Below, piece by piece: positions 1 to 9,500 of a DNA stretch of 64,000 bases. This DNA comes from Bifidobacterium asteroides (GTDB taxonomy: Bacteria > Actinomycetota > Actinomycetes > Actinomycetales > Bifidobacteriaceae), in assembly GCF_003202695.1 (NCBI RefSeq), contig NZ_QGLL01000001.1, positions 186,001 through 250,000 on the forward strand. Direction: 5' to 3'. Under the pieces are notes generated by a model. It was not told the origin of the DNA. It saw only the letters and a list, made by a program, of their open reading frames with translations, and ran no database searches. How positions within the stretch are numbered: position 1 is the first letter of the stretch; every line of letters starts with the position of its first letter. A program made the translations under genes and the position numbers.

Positions 1-60
1 GTTAGCTATATGAGTAAACAAGGGAAAGCATACGCTAAAAAATCCATGAGGGAAGCTGAT

Positions 61-89
61 TTGCGCATTTAAATGTAAGCGCATACACT
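61..89 (+). promoter_or_regulatory. Promoter with overlapping LacI-family operator
   Basis: A TTGCGC box at 61-66 and a TACACT box at 84-89 are separated by 17 bases, giving a good sigma-70-type promoter. The spacer and -10 box contain TGTAAGCGCATACA (74-87), which is close to the TGTAANCGNTTACA-type operator of LacI-family sugar regulators. The layout implies repression of the downstream transport and catabolic genes. No intact LacI gene is present in the window. Confidence 0.6.
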
Positions 90-230
90 AGAGGGTGCGA
101 TGGTCGACCCGGCCCGGACACAGGACGCCGTGCAGGTTCGGGAGCCCACCTGCGTATGCACGTGCCAACTGCGCCTCGATACCAAAGGACGGATCTGGCC
201 CGTGAATGTCAATGTGGACAAAGGAGACAT

Positions 231-1877
231 ATGAGACGGAAAACAGTGGCGGTGCGGATCCTCGCAACACTGGTTGCAGGGGTCACCCTCCTGGGACTGG
301 GGGCGTGCGGAAGCAATTCCGGAGGAACGCAGCAGGCTGCCGCAGGCAATCAGATCCTCTTCGGCGGTGACAGCGGCAATCCTACTTTCACCCGTAATTT
401 CAACCCATTCTCGACCAGCAAGAGGATAGGCATCAACTTTATCTACGAACCCCTCGAGGTAGTCAACAGCCTCGATGGAACCTCAACCCCCTTCCTGGCC
501 AGCGGGCACAAGATCGTGGACCCCAAGACGGTCGAGTTCCAGATTCGTGACGGGGTCAAGTGGAACGACGGCAAGCCCTTCTCGGCGCAGGACGTGGTCT
601 TCACCTTCAACCTGGTCAAGAAGGATGCGGCCATGGACTCCCTCGGGGTCTGGCAGCACATCTCCTCACTTGAGGCCTCAGACTCCAAGGTGACCTTCCA
701 CTTCAAGGACAACGATGTGCCTGCGGTGTCGATCGTCAGCCAGCAGAACATCGTTCCGGAGCACGTCTGGAAGGATGTGAAGGACCCCCTCAAGTGGAAC
801 AATGAGAACCCCGTCGGGACTGGCCCCTACAAGTTGGGCACCTTCAAGCCCAACCAGTACACCCTGGCGAAGAACAAGGACTACTGGCAAGCCGAGAAGG
901 TTGCGGCTGACACCATCGTCCTGCCCGCCTCAAACAAGCAGTTGGACCTTGTCAACAAGAAGTATGACTGGGCCTACTCCTTCATCAACAACGTGGACAA
1001 GACCTGGGTTGGCGCCGACAAGCAGCACAATCACTACTGGTTCCCCCCGGGTGGCACGGTCTCCCTTTATCCCAACCTGACCAAGGCTCCCTTCAACGAC
1101 GTGAACTTCCGCAAGGGCCTCAGCTATGCCCTCGACCGCGACAAGATCGCCAAGGACGCTGAGGAGGGCTATGTGGACGGTGCCACCCAGACCGGCCTCA
1201 TCCTGCCCAACCAGGACAAGTGGGTCAACGATTCCATTTCCAACAAGGGAAAGGTTTCCCAGGACGAAGCCCAATCCTTGGAGTACTTCGCCAAGGCCGG
1301 CTACAAGAAGCAGGGCGACCAGTTGGTGGACTCCAATGGCAAGCAGCTCGAAGTCAACATCACCGTGCCCAGCGGCTACACCGACTGGCTGCGCGGTGTG
1401 CAGACCATGCAGGGCCAGCTGACCAAGCTGGGTATTGCCGTCAAGCTCACCCAGCCCCAGCCCGCTGCATACACGCAGGCGCAGAACAACGGCGACTATG
1501 ACCTCCTGATCTCCTCCTTCGGAGGTACTGGCAGCGTCTTCCAGGATTACAACGGCCTGCTCAACAGTGAGTTCGCGGTTCCTGTAGGTCAGTCAGCCAA
1601 CGCCAACTTCGAGCGCTACAAGAACCCCAAGGCCGATGAACTCCTGGCCCAGCTCAAGCTGGCGGCCGATGAGAAGTCCCAGAAGGCCATTGTCGATCAG
1701 CTCCAGCAGATCGTCTACGACGATGTGCCTGTGATCGGTCTCTTCTATGGCGGTCTCTGGGGCCTGTTCAGCACGCGGAACTACACGGGCTGGCCCAGTG
1801 AGGACGATCCCTACACCGCACCCAGCACCTGGACGCAGTCGGTCCTCATGGTGGTAACCCATATCAAGAAGGCCTGA
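231..1877 (+). CDS. ABC transporter substrate-binding lipoprotein, family 5 (oligopeptide/oligosaccharide type)
   Basis: This is the extracytoplasmic binding component of a DppA/OppA-type importer. The ATG at 231 follows AAAGGAG with good spacing and gives 548 residues; an upstream in-frame start at 156 lacks a ribosome site. The N-terminus has two Arg and a Lys, a hydrophobic stretch and a lipobox (LGLGAC), so it should be lipid-anchored. The body has the SBP family 5 pattern (GVKWNDGKPFSAQDVVF, then NPVGTGPYKL). Family 5 proteins bind peptides but also cello- and other beta-gluco-oligosaccharides. The glycosidase genes downstream make a sugar ligand more likely here, which is inference. It is first in an operon with two permeases and a double ATPase. 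Confidence 0.93.
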   Translation: MRRKTVAVRILATLVAGVTLLGLGACGSNSGGTQQAAAGNQILFGGDSGNPTFTRNFNPFSTSKRIGINFIYEPLEVVNSLDGTSTPFLASGHKIVDPKTVEFQIRDGVKWNDGKPFSAQDVVFTFNLVKKDAAMDSLGVWQHISSLEASDSKVTFHFKDNDVPAVSIVSQQNIVPEHVWKDVKDPLKWNNENPVGTGPYKLGTFKPNQYTLAKNKDYWQAEKVAADTIVLPASNKQLDLVNKKYDWAYSFINNVDKTWVGADKQHNHYWFPPGGTVSLYPNLTKAPFNDVNFRKGLSYALDRDKIAKDAEEGYVDGATQTGLILPNQDKWVNDSISNKGKVSQDEAQSLEYFAKAGYKKQGDQLVDSNGKQLEVNITVPSGYTDWLRGVQTMQGQLTKLGIAVKLTQPQPAAYTQAQNNGDYDLLISSFGGTGSVFQDYNGLLNSEFAVPVGQSANANFERYKNPKADELLAQLKLAADEKSQKAIVDQLQQIVYDDVPVIGLFYGGLWGLFSTRNYTGWPSEDDPYTAPSTWTQSVLMVVTHIKKA

Positions 1878-2008
1878 GAGGCCGGGCCCATCACAGGGCG
1901 GAAGGGAGCGGGCTGGCCGGTGACGGTCCTGCCGGGCCGGGAGACGGCCGGCCCTCCTGGCCTCCCTGGTGGGCCGCCCCCCGCCCCTGACGGATGAAAG
2001 GTCGTCAC

Positions 2009-2989
2009 GTGCGATATTTTTTCGGGAAAATTGGTCTATTCTTCGTTACCCTCTGGGCGGCCATAACCGTCAACTTCATACTGCCCAGGATGATGCCTGG
2101 ATCACCTGCCGACGCGGCCATAGCCAAATTGTCACAGAACGGGCCGGTCACCCCTGAGGTCAGGGCTTCCATAGAAGCCCAGCTGGGTATGCCCAAGGGC
2201 AATCTGCTCAGCCAGTACTGGCAGTATCTGGGGAATGTGGTCCACCTGAACTTCGGCGTCTCGTACAGCAACTTTCCGCAGAACGTATCGGAGCTGGTGG
2301 GGGCAGCCCTTCCTTGGACCCTGACTCTGGTGGGGCTGGTCACGATCATCTCCTTCATCATCGGGACGGCACTCGGGGCTCTGATGGCCTGGAGGCGGGG
2401 GACCGCCGTGGACGTGACGGGTACGATCTCCAGCTCCTTCCTCTCGGCCTTCCCATCCTTCTGGCTGGCCCTCATGCTCCTCTTCTTCCTCGGTTACAAG
2501 GCCGGCCTCTTCCCGACCTCCGGCGCCTACTCGTCCACCGCGATACCCAACTTTTCGATGGACTTCATATCTGATGCCGTGGAGCATTCCATACTGCCGG
2601 CGCTGACCATTCTGCTGACCTCCCTGGGCAGCTATGTGATGGGCATGCGCAACACCATGATCAACACATTGGGTGATGACTACGTCACCTTCGCCGAAGC
2701 CAACGGACTGCGCCAGCGGACGGTCATGCTCAAGTACGCTGCCAGGAACGCCCTCCTTCCCAACCTGACCTCCTTCGGACTGGTCCTGGGCGGCGTGGTC
2801 GGCGGTTCCCTCCTGGTCGAGCAGGTCTTCAACTATCCGGGGGTCGGCCTCCTCCTCTATCAGGCCGTAACCAACCAGGACTACCCCCTGATGCAGGCCA
2901 TCTTCCTGATGATCACCATCAGCGTGCTGGTGGCCAACTTCATCGTGGACATTCTTTACGGGGTCCTTGACCCGAGGACGAGGAGGTGA
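2009..2989 (+). CDS. ABC transporter permease, DppB/OppB type
   Basis: Inner-membrane subunit of the importer encoded by this operon. I chose the GTG at 2009 because GAAAGG lies 7 bases upstream and the protein then begins with the RYFFGKIGLFF sequence usual for DppB. An ATG at 1994 would add five residues but has no clear ribosome site. About six membrane segments are visible. The EAA loop lies in the second half (FAEANGLRQRTVMLKYAARNA), followed by the conserved LLVEQVFNYPGVG stretch. The stop lies 5 bases before the next gene's start. It pairs with the 2995-3963 product. Confidence 0.92.
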   Translation: MRYFFGKIGLFFVTLWAAITVNFILPRMMPGSPADAAIAKLSQNGPVTPEVRASIEAQLGMPKGNLLSQYWQYLGNVVHLNFGVSYSNFPQNVSELVGAALPWTLTLVGLVTIISFIIGTALGALMAWRRGTAVDVTGTISSSFLSAFPSFWLALMLLFFLGYKAGLFPTSGAYSSTAIPNFSMDFISDAVEHSILPALTILLTSLGSYVMGMRNTMINTLGDDYVTFAEANGLRQRTVMLKYAARNALLPNLTSFGLVLGGVVGGSLLVEQVFNYPGVGLLLYQAVTNQDYPLMQAIFLMITISVLVANFIVDILYGVLDPRTRR

Positions 2990-2994
2990 GGGCG

Positions 2995-3963
2995 ATGACG
3001 AACAGCATCGTCAGCCCAGGGAATCAGACTTCCGCACAGGGGAGCGGGAATGCCCCTCAAGGGCCGCAGGCCCGCCTCGCCAGGGGACAGAACCCCGTCC
3101 TTCGCGCCCTGGAGGTGATAGGCAAAGGATTCAAGACGGTCTGGGAGGTGCCCAAGGCCAGGTTCGGCCTGGTCCTGTTGGCCCTAATCGTCCTTTCGGC
3201 CCTGTTCGCCCCCTGGCTCAGCCCCTATGACCCCAAGGCCGGCGATTTCGAAGCCAGCATCGGACCTAGCGCCCGGCACTGGCTGGGTACCACTAGCAAC
3301 GGGCAGGATGTCCTCTCCCAGCTCCTGTGGGGCGGGAGGGTCTCCGTCATGGTAGCCATGGTCTCCGGCCTCCTATCCACCTGCATAGCCGTGCTGGTGG
3401 GCCTGAGCTGGGGCTACATCCGCTCCTTCGCCGGGGAGTTCGTCGGTTTCATCGTCAACCTCTTCCTGGTCATCCCCTCCCTCCCCCTGATGATCATCAT
3501 CGCCGCCTACCTCCAGAACGGAGGCATGAGCGTGATCATACTGGTCATCGTCCTAACCGGGTGGGCCTGGGGATCCCGGGTCCTGCGCTCGCAGACCCAG
3601 TCCCTGCGTTCCAGAGACTTCGTCACCGCAGCGGCCTTCAGCGGGGACAGCTCTTGGCGGATCATCTTCCATGAGATCTTCCCCAACATGCTCTCCCTGA
3701 TCATCAACAACTTCTTCGGTGCGGCCACCTCCGGCGCCCTGTCGGAAGCAGGACTGGAATTCCTGGGCCTGGGCGACTCGACCACGGTCAGCTGGGGCAC
3801 CATGCTCTACTGGGCCCAGAACAACAATGTGATCCTGACCGGCCAGTGGGCGCTCCTGCTGGCGCCCGGTCTCATGGTCGCCCTGCTGGCGGTCTCCATG
3901 ACCTTCATCAACTTCGGTGTGGACCGCCTGAGCAACCCTCGTCTGCGCGAAGGGAAGGCATGA
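2995..3963 (+). CDS. ABC transporter permease, DppC/OppC type
   Basis: Second membrane subunit of the importer, 322 residues. The ATG at 2995 is preceded by AGGAGG (2981-2986), which overlaps the end of the first permease; the GTG at 2986 lies inside that ribosome site and is not used. After about 50 polar residues, the first membrane segment precedes the DppC signature SPYDPKAGDF. Further segments follow, with an EAA-like loop around DFVTAAAFSGDSSWRIIFHEI. The stop overlaps the start of the ATPase gene, which implies translational coupling. Confidence 0.92.
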   Translation: MTNSIVSPGNQTSAQGSGNAPQGPQARLARGQNPVLRALEVIGKGFKTVWEVPKARFGLVLLALIVLSALFAPWLSPYDPKAGDFEASIGPSARHWLGTTSNGQDVLSQLLWGGRVSVMVAMVSGLLSTCIAVLVGLSWGYIRSFAGEFVGFIVNLFLVIPSLPLMIIIAAYLQNGGMSVIILVIVLTGWAWGSRVLRSQTQSLRSRDFVTAAAFSGDSSWRIIFHEIFPNMLSLIINNFFGAATSGALSEAGLEFLGLGDSTTVSWGTMLYWAQNNNVILTGQWALLLAPGLMVALLAVSMTFINFGVDRLSNPRLREGKA

Positions 3964-5630
3964 TGGAACTGCTACGTGTCGAGAACCTGTCCGTCGAATA
4001 TGACAGCCCCGACCAGGAACCGGTCAAGGCCGTCAACGACGTGAGCTTTTCACTGGACCAGGGTGAATTCGTGGGCCTGGTCGGGGAGTCGGGATCTGGC
4101 AAGTCCACCCTGGGCTTCGCCGTCACGCGACTGTCCAAGCCGCCGGCCCGGATCAGCAAGGGGCGTGTGCTCTTCGGGGGCAAGGACATTACCACCCTCA
4201 GCCAGGAGGAGCTCCGCCGGCAGCGGTGCGGGGGATTCGCCATGGTCCTCCAGTCGGGCATGAACGCCTTGAACCCGGTGCGGACCGTCCGCAAGCACTT
4301 CGTGGACATCTACAAGGCCCACGGGAACGTGGAAAATAAGGACTACGAGGCCCATTCCCAGCAGCTTGTAGAGAAGGTAGGTCTGCAGCACTCCGTGCTC
4401 GACGCCTACCCGGGCGAACTGTCGGGCGGCATGAGGCAGAGGGTCTCCATATCCCTGGCGCTGGCCTTGGAGCCCAAGCTCATGGTCTTCGACGAGCCGA
4501 CCACGGCCCTGGACGTTCTGGTCCAGCATGAGGTGATGGGGACCATCCGAGAGCTGCAGAGGCAGGAGGGCTTCACCGCCATCCTGATCAGTCACGACCT
4601 CGGTGTGGTCCTCGAGTCCACCCAGAGGGTCCTGGTCATGCACAACGGGCGGATCGTGGAGGATGCCCCCAGCGAGCGGATCCTGACCGATCCCCAGGAC
4701 GATTACACCAAGATGCTCCTCAGCCATTATGGTGACCCCAGAGCCGAACACGTTTCAGTGCCCGGTTTGAAGCCGCGCGATGAGGCCGATGCCTCCGGCT
4801 CGGTCGGCGGAACCCCATCACAGACCGACGCTGCGGATGACATGACGGTCACGGTGACCGGCGTCTCCAAAATCTATCCCGCCCGCAAGCGGGGCGAGGA
4901 TTCAGTGACCGCCGTCAACAATGTCTCCTTCACCCTCTCCCCGGGTCAGTCCTTGGCCTTGGTGGGAGCATCCGGATCCGGCAAGTCCACCATAGCCAAA
5001 ATGCTCACCGGTGTGGAAAGGCCCACCTCAGGCAACATCACCCTGGGTGGCAGACGCGTGGATCAGATGAAGAGGCGCAAGGATCTGAGGTCCCTGCGTT
5101 CCGACATCCAGATGATCTTCCAGGATCCCTATTCGGCCCTCAACCCCCTCCACACGGTGGAGTACACGCTGACCAGGCCCATCCTCAATTACACGGACCT
5201 GAGGGGGGACGATGCCCGCAGGCGGATGTTGGAGCTCCTGGACACGGTGGGCCTGACCCCTGTGGAACAGTATGCCGCCAAACTCCCCCATCAGTTGTCG
5301 GGAGGGCAGCGCCAGAGGGTGGTCATAGCCCGGGCGCTGGCCAGCAACCCCCACGTCCTGGTGGCCGATGAACCGGTCTCCATGCTGGACATGACCCTGA
5401 GGGCCGGAATCCTGGCCCTCCTCGACGACCTGAGGGTCCGGTTGAACGTGAGCATGCTCTACATTACCCACGATCTCCTGTCGGCCCGACTGATCACTGA
5501 TTCGATCATGGTCCTCAACAAGGGCACGGTGGTGGAGCGGGGACAGACGGCCCAGGTCCTCCAGCATCCTGAGAACGACTACACGATCAAGCTGCTCGAT
5601 GCCATCCCCAGCCTGCGGACGCAGGCCTGA
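3960..5630 (+). CDS. Double ABC ATPase (DppD-DppF fusion) of the importer
   Basis: Cytoplasmic energy subunit with two complete nucleotide-binding domains in one chain of 556 residues. Domain 1 has Walker A GESGSGKS, signature LSGGMRQRV and Walker B LMVFDEP. Domain 2 has GASGSGKS, LSGGQRQRV and VLVADEP. Both also keep the switch histidine (ISHD, ITHD). The ATG at 3960 overlaps the upstream stop (ATGATG also allows 3963), with GAAGGGAAGG just before it. Such fusions are common in actinobacterial Opp/Dpp-type systems and remove the need for two separate ATPase genes. The next gene starts 47 bases downstream in the same orientation. Confidence 0.95.
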   Translation: MMELLRVENLSVEYDSPDQEPVKAVNDVSFSLDQGEFVGLVGESGSGKSTLGFAVTRLSKPPARISKGRVLFGGKDITTLSQEELRRQRCGGFAMVLQSGMNALNPVRTVRKHFVDIYKAHGNVENKDYEAHSQQLVEKVGLQHSVLDAYPGELSGGMRQRVSISLALALEPKLMVFDEPTTALDVLVQHEVMGTIRELQRQEGFTAILISHDLGVVLESTQRVLVMHNGRIVEDAPSERILTDPQDDYTKMLLSHYGDPRAEHVSVPGLKPRDEADASGSVGGTPSQTDAADDMTVTVTGVSKIYPARKRGEDSVTAVNNVSFTLSPGQSLALVGASGSGKSTIAKMLTGVERPTSGNITLGGRRVDQMKRRKDLRSLRSDIQMIFQDPYSALNPLHTVEYTLTRPILNYTDLRGDDARRRMLELLDTVGLTPVEQYAAKLPHQLSGGQRQRVVIARALASNPHVLVADEPVSMLDMTLRAGILALLDDLRVRLNVSMLYITHDLLSARLITDSIMVLNKGTVVERGQTAQVLQHPENDYTIKLLDAIPSLRTQA

Positions 5631-5677
5631 AGGCGGCCCGCCACAAGCATCGAGACCACAAAGCTACAGGAGAAACA

Positions 5678-6571
5678 ATGATATCCCACCATGTCGTGGA
5701 CAGGGGCGTCCCCTTTGGGGACCTACCCCTGCCGGAGAACATCGAGGCTATGGTCATACATGCCCCCGTGGGTGACCTGACCGCCCTCCATGCCCCCAAA
5801 GGGGTAAGGGGGGCGCGGGGAGTGGCCATGATGATCCCCGGCTTCACCGGTTCCAAGGAGGACTTCTACCAGATCAGCTCCATTTTGGGAGAGGATGGTT
5901 GGGATGTCTGGTCCTACTCGCAGAGGGGGCAGGCAGACTCGGTGGCTCCTCGGGGGAGGAAAGCCTACGGAAGGCGATCCACGGCCGGTGATGCCGTGGA
6001 TGTGGCCCGTATCCTGATCGAGCACACCGGGGCCAAACGGGTCCATCTTCTGGGACACAGCTTCGGCGGGGTGGTGGCCCAGGCTGCCCTACTGGCCGAC
6101 CCTGACCTCTTTGCCAGCCTCGCCCTCATGTCGTCCGGCCCCCATGGCTGGCCGGGCCGAAAGGCGGACCTGCGTCAGCGACTGCTGGACCACCCTGGCG
6201 GGGACCTGTGGAGGCTGGACAACCCGGACAGGGCCAGCCTGCTGGACGAGGAGCTGAATCCGGAAGATAGATTCCAGCGCCTTCGGGCAGAGCAGACCAG
6301 CCGGGATCAGCTCATCGGAGCCATAGACCAGCTGGCCGACCTGCATGACAGGACAGAACGGCTGGCTGCCACCGGCCTGCCCATGATGGTGTTCCACGGC
6401 GAGCACGACGACTTCTCCTGGCCCCAGGACTGGCAGGCCAGGATGGCCCGCATGCTTGGCGCCCGCTACGAGGTGATTGCTTGTGCCGGCCATTGTCCCA
6501 ACATCGACAGGCCTGAGGAGACGGCGGACCTCCTGGACGACTTCTGGGCTTCTGCGCAGGACAAACGGTGA
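5678..6571 (+). CDS. Alpha/beta hydrolase
   Basis: Serine hydrolase fold of 297 residues, without a signal peptide and so probably cytoplasmic. Visible are an oxyanion-loop-like PGFTGSKEDF, the nucleophile elbow GHSFGG, an FHGEHDDF stretch carrying a likely acid, and AGHCPN carrying the likely catalytic His. AGGAGA lies 6-10 bases before the ATG. The position between an importer and two glycoside-degrading enzymes suggests removal of an acyl or ester group from an imported glycoside, but nothing in the sequence fixes the substrate. Monoglyceride lipase-like or peptidase-like activities remain possible. Confidence 0.75.
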   Translation: MISHHVVDRGVPFGDLPLPENIEAMVIHAPVGDLTALHAPKGVRGARGVAMMIPGFTGSKEDFYQISSILGEDGWDVWSYSQRGQADSVAPRGRKAYGRRSTAGDAVDVARILIEHTGAKRVHLLGHSFGGVVAQAALLADPDLFASLALMSSGPHGWPGRKADLRQRLLDHPGGDLWRLDNPDRASLLDEELNPEDRFQRLRAEQTSRDQLIGAIDQLADLHDRTERLAATGLPMMVFHGEHDDFSWPQDWQARMARMLGARYEVIACAGHCPNIDRPEETADLLDDFWASAQDKR

Positions 6572-6598
6572 ACTTCAGCAGGAACAAGCCTATTAGCA

Positions 6599-9500
6599 AT
6601 GAAAGCGGAGAAGATGAACACAGACACTCCACGCAGCAAGTCTCCCGATCACGGCGCAGGTGACGGCCAGGGAGACGGGGGCCGGATAAGCCAGCCCAAA
6701 GGCATGACCGTCGAGAGGGGGGACTTCTCGGCTTCGTTCAACCTCAACGGGGACCTGACGCTGATCAATGCAGGAGGCATCCAGGTCACCCAGTTCAGGC
6801 CCGGCATCCATGACCGTCCCCTGGCTGGCCTGTGGCTTCGCCGCCATCGGGAGGGGCGGATCGATTCCATCCAACTGACCGGATCAGGTTCCCGGGCCTG
6901 CTTCGATCCGGCAGCTGGCAGCCCCCTATGGGAGGGGAGGGACCTGGGTGTCCGCTGGCGGGTTCGGCTTCTTCCAAGTGCCTTATCCCCTGCGCTTTCC
7001 CGAGCTCTTCCATCTGGTGGCGAAAGCGGCGGGGCTGGCAGGGGGGCGTCCTGGACCTGGGAGGTGTCGGTCACGATTGACCAGAGTGACTCGACTGCCG
7101 TTAGTGAGAGGCAGGAATGGGAGCACGCCATCTTGCCCGACGATCTGTGGGACCTGGTTTCCGCCCAGGATCTGGCCTTGGTGGAGCCGTCCATGGCTGC
7201 CGGCGCCGAGTCCTACATCTCCCAGTACATCGCCTACCATGTGCAGGACGTCCCCAATTTCGGCAGCGTCCTGTCAGCTCGGCAAACGATGGGTTGCGCC
7301 CCTCGGCTTCCCCTGTACGTTACGGGAATCTCACAGGGATGCAGGGCGTTCATGACTGACGGCTACGATTTTTACGGGCTTGGTGCCCGTCTGGACGGTC
7401 AGCCCGCGGCCCTCAGCGATGCCGACTGGGACCGAGGGAGCATAGACCAGTATGAATTCGCCATGGCCTGCCTACTCTCTCCCAGGGCGCCTTTGACCCG
7501 GGAAGGCCTCACTTGGCAGGTGTGGAACACGGCACTGTCCGATTACAGGGGTGACTTGGGCAAGGCCTGCGCGGCCTGCGCGGAGGCCTCTGAAGAAAGC
7601 CGAAGCGACGATGACCAGGACTGGGGTGTGGCGAACGAGAACGAGGCGGATGGCAGTCCGTCCACCGGCGCCCATGACTTCTCATCTACCTCTCCCGTTG
7701 CCTCACAGGCTGAGTCAGCAACCTCACTCCTGATCTCTTCGGCGCTGCTGAATGGCGACCCCCTGCCTGAGGGTGAGTTCAGCCAACTGGGCGGAGGGCC
7801 CATCCTCCAACCAGAGGCGGACCAGACAGGCCATCTGCTCTCTTACTTCGGAGATGATGCCTGCCATGTAGTAAGCGCACGCAAGGAACTGGAGGTGGTC
7901 CGCTCCCACGGGCAGATTCTCCTGTCCGGCAACCCGGATACCGACCCGTCACAGCCCACCATGGCCGTCACCACCTACGCCGGGGGTGTCTTCGCATCCC
8001 AACTGGTCCTGGGCAACACCAACATGAACCAGCTGATTTCAGTCCAGAAGACCGGTCTGGGCCTCCTGCGCTCGCGGGGGGTCCGCATCCTGGTCCAGGT
8101 GGACGGTACTTGGCGCCTCCTAGGTGTTCCTTCGGCCTACATCATGGATCTGGGCGGATCCCGCTGGGTCTATCGTCTGGGTGATCGGACCCTGACGGTG
8201 TCCACCATCGCCCATCTGGGCAGGGCTGCCATCGACATCCGTCTGGAGGCCGATGGCCCGATCCGGGCCCTGCTGACGATCAGCCTTGAAGATCCATCCG
8301 CCTGGCTTCGGAAGTTCGCTCATGCCGATGCCACCCAGGGGATGGGGGGGTCCGTTTCCTTTGCCCCTGCACCGGGCAGCCCGGCGGCTGAACGTTGTCC
8401 AGGACTGAGATACGTCATCTCATCGTCCGACGGAAGGACCGGGGATGACAGCCCGCTCTTCGATCCAGGAGCAGGGGTCCATATCAGCGATCCGGCCATG
8501 GTCACCTTCCTGTCGGACGGGGGCCGGGCCTTGTCCGTCACCATCGCCGGATCCATGGATGGCGGAGCAAGCGAGGAGAATACGCCCGACGCGACCTTTG
8601 CCGGCTCCGAACGGAAGCTCCTCCATGCCCATTATCTGGCCATGACCTCCTTCATGCAGGGGCTGCATGTGGCAGGGGAGGGAAGATTCGCGGAATTCAA
8701 TGATCTTCTGCCCTGGCTGGTGCAGAACGCCCTGGTTCACTTCCTGTCACCCCACGGGCTGGAACAGTATGGGGGCGCTGCCTGGGGTACACGGGACGTC
8801 TGCCAGGGGCCCCTGGAACTGGCCTTGACCTTCGGCCATACCGAGCTGGCCCGGACCATCCTCCTCAAGGTCTTCGCCCACCAGAATCCCGATGGCTCCC
8901 TGCCGCAGTGGTTCATGTTCGACCAGTATGCAGACCTCTACCAGCACGATTCCCACGGGGATATCCCGGTCTGGCCCCTGCTGGCGCTGGCTGAGTACGT
9001 CGAAGCGGGCGGTAGGCCGGACCTCCTGGATGAGCCCGTGGCTTTCTGGCGGGATGATATCGCTCGTCCCTCCGCATCAGTCGGACCAGCCGAAGCTGCA
9101 AGTCCGGTCAATCACCGTGGTCCCTCGCCCAGCCTGCCCACGGTGGCCGACCATCTGGCTCGGACGCTGGACTATATCCAGTCGCATAGAGTCCCGGGCA
9201 CCGACCTCTTCTGCTATGGCGAGGGGGACTGGGACGACACCCTTCAGCCAGCCCAGGAGTCCATGAAGAGACAGATGGCCTCCACATGGACCATCGCCCT
9301 CCTCTACCAGGCCTGCTGCGGACTGCAACCGCTCCTTGATGCCGCCGGCCGGACCGACCTGGCCTCTCGCTTTGCCGGTGAGGCTGCCAGGATCAAGGCC
9401 GACTTCGCCGATAACTTTATCTTCCAAGGGATCCTGGCCGGATACGTCAACTTCGTCAATGGCCAACCCCGTCCAGTCATACATCCCTCGGATACCAGAA

